Assembly: GCA_011009095.1 (NCBI GenBank)
Contig: VTPC01091223.1
Location: 92,606 to 156,605, forward strand
DNA from: Ignelater luminosus
Lineage: Eukaryota; Arthropoda; Insecta; Coleoptera; Elateridae
Direction of reading: 5' to 3'
Length of the DNA stretch: 64,000 nt
The notes under the pieces were generated by a model that did not search any database, had not been told where the DNA came from, and was given only the letters and a program-made list of their open reading frames with translations. Position 1 is the stretch's first letter; each line of letters starts with the position of its first letter. Shown in pieces: positions 58,440-64,000 of this stretch. Position numbers and translations under genes: made by a program.

Positions 58440-60250
58440 CAGATAAGAAAGCAAGACTGGCTGTCAACATAAAACAACAATGTGCAGAAATAGAGAAGGT
58501 AATTTACTGGGAGAAATAGAAGAAATTATGGAAAGATGAAGTGAATACTTTACGGATACACTTAACACAGAAATAGATGATCAAGGAGAAAATCAATAAT
58601 TCTGTTTTTTGTTATCTTTTTAAATACAAAACTGAAAAAGCTCAAAGAGCTGTAACTCAGTAACAAACCACTTTAGGGCATATGTTTGTTTTAATATGGA
58701 ACTTTTGGAAGGGACGCATACTGCACCTGAGACGGAACCCCTAGTAACGTTGGACATAGTACCAAAACCTTTTTCTGAGAGGAGAGTTGGACACGGCTCT
58801 GAAGAAGATGAAGACCGGAAAGTCAGCTGACCACGACCATATATCACCAGAAATTGTTAAGTACCTTGGATTTAATGCTAAGGATTTGTAATTTAACTCT
58901 TGCACAAAGGAAGCTATCGGACGATTGGAAAGTTTCTATCGTTGTCCCCATGTTCAAGAAAGGGGATGAGAGAGATTGTGGAAATACCGAGATATATCTT
59001 TACTGAGTGTCCCTGGCAAGGTATATCGCACAATGCTCGAGAGAAGACTATGAGACCCCGTCGAGAATAAAATAAACAAAGTACAGTGCCGTTTCCGAGG
59101 AGCTAGAAGTACGCAAGACCTGATCTTCTCGATATAATTAGGCGAAAGGGCGCTTATACGTATACTAGAAGAGCATTCACTGTGCCTTCATAGACCTGGA
59201 AAAAGCCATCGATAGTATACCGAGGGCACGTCTCTGGCAGACTCTGAAAGATCACGGTGTGGACAAACATCTTATCGAAGCGATAAAGCAATTACGATGG
59301 CTGTAGGAACTATAAAAGGAGAGGGAATACATCATCCGACTTCTACACTATAAGAGGTGTGAGGCAGGGCTGCATTCTCAGCCCCCTGCTGTTTATCATT
59401 ATGATGGAGAGGGTGGTGAAAAGATGCCTTCTCCGTATCAGACTGTTTCGAACAGGTCACTGGAAAATGCTTCGAGTGAGGTTTTCTGAACTTACTTTCG
59501 CAGATGACATTGAGTTGCTTGCCAGATCTGCTAGAGACCTGTAACACAACCTAAACGTGAGGAACGAGAAGTTTTTAAAATGTGACATGAAAATAAGCAC
59601 CGGCAAGACAAAAACTGTGATCCTTTCACGACACAGGGGCATAAAACACATCATTTACATAGATGCGGCTAAAGTGGAACAAGAAGAAAGTTTTCAAGTA
59701 CCTTGGCTCCGTAATTCACGAATCGGGCAAGATCGGCGAGGAGGTGAACAGTAGAGTGGCTGCAGCCAGCCGACTGTTCCATGCTCTCCGGATCGGATTC
59801 CTTGCCAAGAAAATAGTGAACAATACCGTTTTTGTCCTTACAATTATCTATGGGAGCGAGAGCTGGACCCTGGCGAAATCAAACTGCAGCAGGCTATGGA
59901 GATGCGTTTTCTGCGGAAGATTAAAAGCAAAACCCAAAGGAATCAAATCAGAAACGACACCATCCGCAGTTCTGTGGGAGTGAAACCCCCGTTGGAGAAG
60001 TTGAAGCAAGGCTAGCTAAGATGGTTCGGGCACCTAACTAGAATGCCAACATCAGAGTGGCCAAACTCTCTTATGAGGCCAGACTAAACCCGGATTGCAA
60101 GAGGTCGAGGGGGAGACCAAGGAAAAGTTGGTCTTGTCAGATCCAGAAAATTTTGAGAGGGAGGAACACCACCCTCGCCGAAGCTACTCGTTTGGTCGGA
60201 GACAGGGCAAGCTGGAAGAAGTTCTGAAGAACCTCGACACCTAGCAGTAC
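58440..60250 (+). pseudogene. LINE ORF2, long but frameshifted
   Basis: The + strand carries a nearly full RT in shifting frames: NREGNLLGEIEEIMERWSEY (58475-58550), a pre-RT MKTGKSAGHDHISPEIVKYL block (58809-58870), a decayed CAFIDLEKAIDSIPRARLWQ block (59180-59240; the family has a DLEKAFD box), IRGVRQGCILSPLLFIIMME (59352-59410), LTFADDIELLARSARDL with an intact FADD (59490-59541), MKISTGKTKTVILSRH, KKVFKYLGSVIHESGKIGEE, then MRFLRKIKSKTQRNQIRNDT and a GRGRPRKSW tail near 60110. It ends about 70 bases before foldback copy D. Probably RTE/CR1-like; clade uncertain. Confidence 0.85.
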
Positions 60251-60325
60251 AAGAGAACGCGATTAAATAGTCAGTAAGTTTATTTACCCTTATTGCCTTA
60301 TTTTTAGTCGTAGAAGCCGCCTGCA

Positions 60326-61233
60326 TACAGTGTGTCCACATTTCGATGCTCACTATTGGGATCTTGGAAATTGTAAGAGATACGAAGTCGGTTAAATTAG
60401 AAAAGTTTTGGCTATTTTGGAGATCAGTTTACTTATGCTTTTGTTTTTTCAAAAAAGTTCCCGGCTTACTAGATATTTGCTAAAAACAAAATTATCTTAT
60501 TTTGTTAAGTAAAATATCTCAGGAACGAGCAGAGATAGAAGAGAACAGCAAAGAGGGTGTTTTAGAGAATTTACTCCAAAACACAAAAAAATTATTTTCG
60601 CAATTTTCTTTTGTTTTACTTCGGCGGTAAAACGTAAACCCAAATTTTTTCTAATGGAACGCCTACTTGATTTCCATATTACTGAACTGCACGTCTTGAA
60701 TGCTTTTCAGTGATACAGGATTTGACATAGCTATCCTTTTGTTTTACCGAGTTATAAAGTGAAAATCATTTTTCATCATAGTGTGCCGTGACATCTAACA
60801 CACAAAGTCGTAGAGTTTTATCAAAGAAATTCATTTGTTATGCAAAAATTGCTAAAACAAAATAAATACGCTTTTATGGGGCATTAGCTGCTTATTTGAT
60901 GCTATCTGTGAATGCTCAGTAAAGGATCTTAAAAACGTCTTTTGTTTTGTTTTAGCAATTGTTACATAACAAATGCAATTTATCTAACAAAACCAATGAT
61001 TCTCATATGTTTAAAGCCATGGCACACTAAGTGGAAAATGATTTGTATTTAAAAAAAAACAAGATAATCTCGTTTTTAGCAAATATCTAGTAAGCCGGGA
61101 ACTTTTTTGAAAAAACAAAAGCATAAGTAAACTGATCTCCAAAATAGCCAAAACTTTTCTAATTTAACCGACTTCGTATCTCTTACAGTTTCCGAGATCC
61201 CAATAGTGAGCATCGAAATGTGGATACACTGTA
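60326..61233. mobile_element. Foldback element family F, copy D (908 bp, complete)
   Basis: The ends TACAGTGTGTCCACATTTCG and CGAAATGTGGATACACTGTA are inverted, with long arms running through GAAATTGTAAGAGATACG, AGTTTTGGCTATTTTGGAG and GCTTTTGTTTTTTCAAAA. The core includes CACAAAGTCGTAGAGTTTT and GCCATGGCACACTAAG. It is non-coding. TA ends suggest a mariner-type non-autonomous element. This is the best reference copy in the window. Confidence 0.9.
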
Positions 61234-61369
61234 TAGTCAGCCCACCATGTTTGTTACACCTTGTATAATAAGAAAAAGTAGTGTTAACACAAAAGTGCCA
61301 ATATAATAATAAAGAAAACCAAAGTTTAAGTTTAAGGAATAAATCTTGAAGTTAGAAGAAGTTGCAAGG

Positions 61370-61735
61370 TATGTGGGTTTAAATCAAGACAAAACAAAAT
61401 ACTATTTTGTGCAGATGGGAGAGAAAAATTATGAGAAGAATACTAGGAGGGTACAAAGAAAACGGAATTTGGTTAAGAAGAAATAACACAGAAATATTCT
61501 AAGCTTTGAATTTTATGGATATTATAGGAACAATAATGGTTGGATCAAGTAGAGGAAGATCTCAGAAGCATGAAAATGAAGAAATGGTCTATGAAAGCAG
61601 GAAATTGTAGGATAGATTGTCCAGAAAGCTACAGGCCTTAATGGTTTAGAATGGCCATGAAAAATGCAGGCTTTGCAAGCAAATAACAAATAAAATCTAC
61701 CAGATGAATGTGATGTTGCCAAAGATGGATTGTTT
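61370..61735 (+). pseudogene. LINE C-terminal tail fragment
   Basis: The + strand encodes WERKIMRRILGGYKENGIWLRRNNTEI (61406-61485) and, after a frame change, WLDQVEEDLRSMKMKKWSMK followed by AGN (61539-61605) and RKLQALMV. These are the last blocks of RTE/CR1-type LINE proteins ('RPRKRWLDxVEEDLxxMKxxxW'). No RT is present. Confidence 0.65.
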
Positions 61736-61739
61736 AAAT

Positions 61740-64000
61740 ATAAAATAAAATAATCTAAGAATTTTTAATGATAAGATCACTTTACGTAATATAATTGTTG
61801 AAAAAGTATTTTCTAGAATCAATCATGCTATAAAAAAATCCTTAACTTTCACAAAAACAAATTATGAAATTTGAAGTTACCCGTGAAATTGAACGTTCAC
61901 ATCAAAATTACGCAATAAAAAATGTTTTCCAACCATAATTATTATTTTAAAAAATCTCTTTTTACTATAAAATAAGGCAATAATAAAAATTTTTGAAAGC
62001 CTTTTCTAGTAGTACCGCGTAGGCAGTTCCTGAATTCATTTTCTCTTTCTTTCAAATGATTATCTTTTAATGGCTTTCAAAGAAACCGTTATATCTAGTA
62101 AGAATAACAGATTCCTTTGTCTGACCGAGTTCTAGAAATGGCAAAATGTGTTATAAACAAAAAGCAAAAATAAACACAACTTATAATAAATATTAAACCC
62201 GTCTGCTGTCATATGATTCAGGAAGTTTTGAAAAATCTCTTCAAAATGTAGGTCAATTTTGTAAAAGAATTGAATATTAGCATATCATTGTAAACACAAC
62301 TCTAACGGTTTCGCCGCGCAGTGATGTCAATGCTTCTGTAAGCGACGAACACATTAACCTACTAAAGTTATACAAACGTATAATTCTGAAAATGAATGAA
62401 TACCAAGGCATCGTGTAGTTCTTTTTTTTATGTGAGTGAAGACGGATTTTGATGACGACACAGTTATAGAGAAGTTTTGTTGCAATTTAATGTTAGTTCT
62501 GCATTTTAAAGGTCAAGGATCTTGATTGCTTGAAAAAAATTATTATTTAAGTGTAAATGCAAGTAAACTTAGAAGAATTCTTTTAAAAGGAGTACGCAGT
62601 TAAGAAAATATTTTGTTCTAGTGATTTTTGAATAATTCCGCTAGTTACTATATGTATCCTTGACGAACTTAAAAAGGTTAAATTTAAATAGTGAATACCA
62701 GTAATTAATAATTTGATGCCTGTTAGTTTATTAAATATCTTCTCTGTAGTAATTAAAAATAATTAATACACAAACAATTAATTCGAATTCTTTTGTAAAT
62801 CTACTATTATAATTTATAATTTTTACTATAAAGAAAAAATCAAATCAGGCATAAAAAAAGATTCAAGTGAATAATCCTTTGTTCTCAAGTTCTGCTCCGA
62901 TTCGACTTTAAATGTCAATTTCCTGCATTTAATTGACATTTCATAATTTAAAATCCACATAATAAATAAAATAGGAAACTATTTACTATAATATCTTTAA
63001 AAATGCAGGAAGTTATATTCGATCCGTTTTTATTGAGAATTAATATATTTTTCAATTTCACATAATTTTAATAAAGTATCAACTGGTGAAAGGCTCAGAT
63101 TTTTGAATGCAGTCTAAAACATTTTGAAAGTTTTCTTTTCTTATAAGTCTGGTAGTGTAAAAATAAGTATTTATTTCGATACACATAATTAAACAAGCAA
63201 AATGAATCTTTTTCCTAAATTATTTAATGATAGATAATTTTTTATAATCATTACTTGCTATATGCTTATTTAATGCAATAGTTAACATTTAGAAATCTCT
63301 ACCTTCCTTTTGTGTAGAGGTATACCGTCGGTGTGTATTTAAGGTCGTAATATATAATGTCATGGGTGTATCTGTGCTGTAGATATTTCATGTGTGTAAA
63401 TTTCAAGCGTCATTATTTTTTGTTTATTCTCTCACCAATAATATTTAAATTTCCCCATTATGTTAAACAAAAATAATTACTTTTTAGAAGTTCTGCAAAC
63501 GTGTCGCAACTAAAGGACATCGTGACAGCATCTTGTCATCATCAGTAGAAAGCTAATCGCATGTCATAGAAATGTAATGGGAGATGAATGTTTGAACTTA
63601 AGCAATCGACTCTGGTATACTGTCAAGAGAATTGCTTCTGAATAATAGGCATTTCATATGTACATAAAACACACGAAACAATAGACTGTTACTGTTATTT
63701 ATTCTGATGTCAATAATCGAATTATAGAATCTTAAAATTTTTTTTTTTGTGGTGCCTTAGAAATCATTTTGACGTTTGCATTTAAAGCTTTATTTATTTA
63801 AAACTTGATTGCTTTAATCTTTTGTTTTATTTTGGTCGTTTCGAAATCTGCACTGGGAAGGGTTTAGTTTACGTTGAGGAATGTGGTTATATTTTATATC
63901 TGATGGACTTGCTGTTACATTTCCACTTCTAACACTGTACTAATTATTTATATACAAGTCTTTTTATTTTGGAAATAAATTTATTAGTGTCTTTGTTTTT
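61740..64000. other. AT-rich, nothing recognised
   Basis: No supported gene, repeat or RNA over the last 2.3 kb. If the corin-like gene has distant 5' UTR exons they could lie in this direction, but I cannot see any. Confidence 0.45.

Overview
The window is AT-rich animal DNA that looks like an insect genome, possibly a beetle. I infer this from the repeat types (Jockey-like and R1-like LINEs, piggyBac, Mutator/Phantom-like, mariner and palindromic MITEs) and from small coding exons lost in very long introns. There are no operons, CRISPR arrays or recognisable tRNA/rRNA genes. Only two host gene systems are well supported; most of the rest is decayed, often nested transposable element (TE) sequence.

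Host genes. (1) Two paralogous secreted leucine-rich-repeat (LRR) protein genes lie on the + strand: the 3' end of one at 1-725 and a complete two-exon copy at 6017-7244. (2) A corin-like type II transmembrane protein gene lies on the - strand. Its start and membrane exon is at 41921-42107, followed after an intron of about 28 kb by an SEA exon (13687-13900) and an SEA-plus-Frizzled exon (12923-13530). All splice phases agree. The 3' part (LDLa, SRCR and protease exons would be expected) is not seen and presumably lies left of the window; if so, the LRR genes sit antisense inside one of its introns. (3) Two tiny paralogous exon candidates, each ATG plus a splice donor, lie at 23858-23882 and 24143-24176 and may be duplicated first exons of an unidentified + strand gene.

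Layout. 0-13 kb: LRR genes, LINE fragments (Jockey-like RT, R1-like), a possible Mutator-like fragment, a palindromic MITE and a GA microsatellite. 13-42 kb: mostly the giant corin-like intron, filled with piggyBac, an RTE/CR1-like LINE, a Mutator-like element with terminal repeats, palindromic MITEs, a hAT-like remnant, a Jockey LINE, an endonuclease/RT LINE split by a foldback element, a copia element split by LINEs, and an unclassified transposase-like gene with a MITE inside it. 42-51 kb: a mariner/IS630-like element with terminal repeats, a GC-rich island with an insertion flanked by 12-bp direct repeats, and LINE pieces. 51-54.6 kb: a 1.3-kb sequence present on both sides of a 400-N assembly gap, probably a false (allelic) duplication. 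54.6-58 kb: an unclassified transposon with its own inverted ends, apparently nested in an integrase-bearing (KRBA2/Ginger-like) element. 58-61.7 kb: a long LINE, a 908-bp foldback element and a LINE tail. 61.7-64 kb: AT-rich DNA with nothing recognised.

All identifications are by eye from translated sequence; no database search was run.
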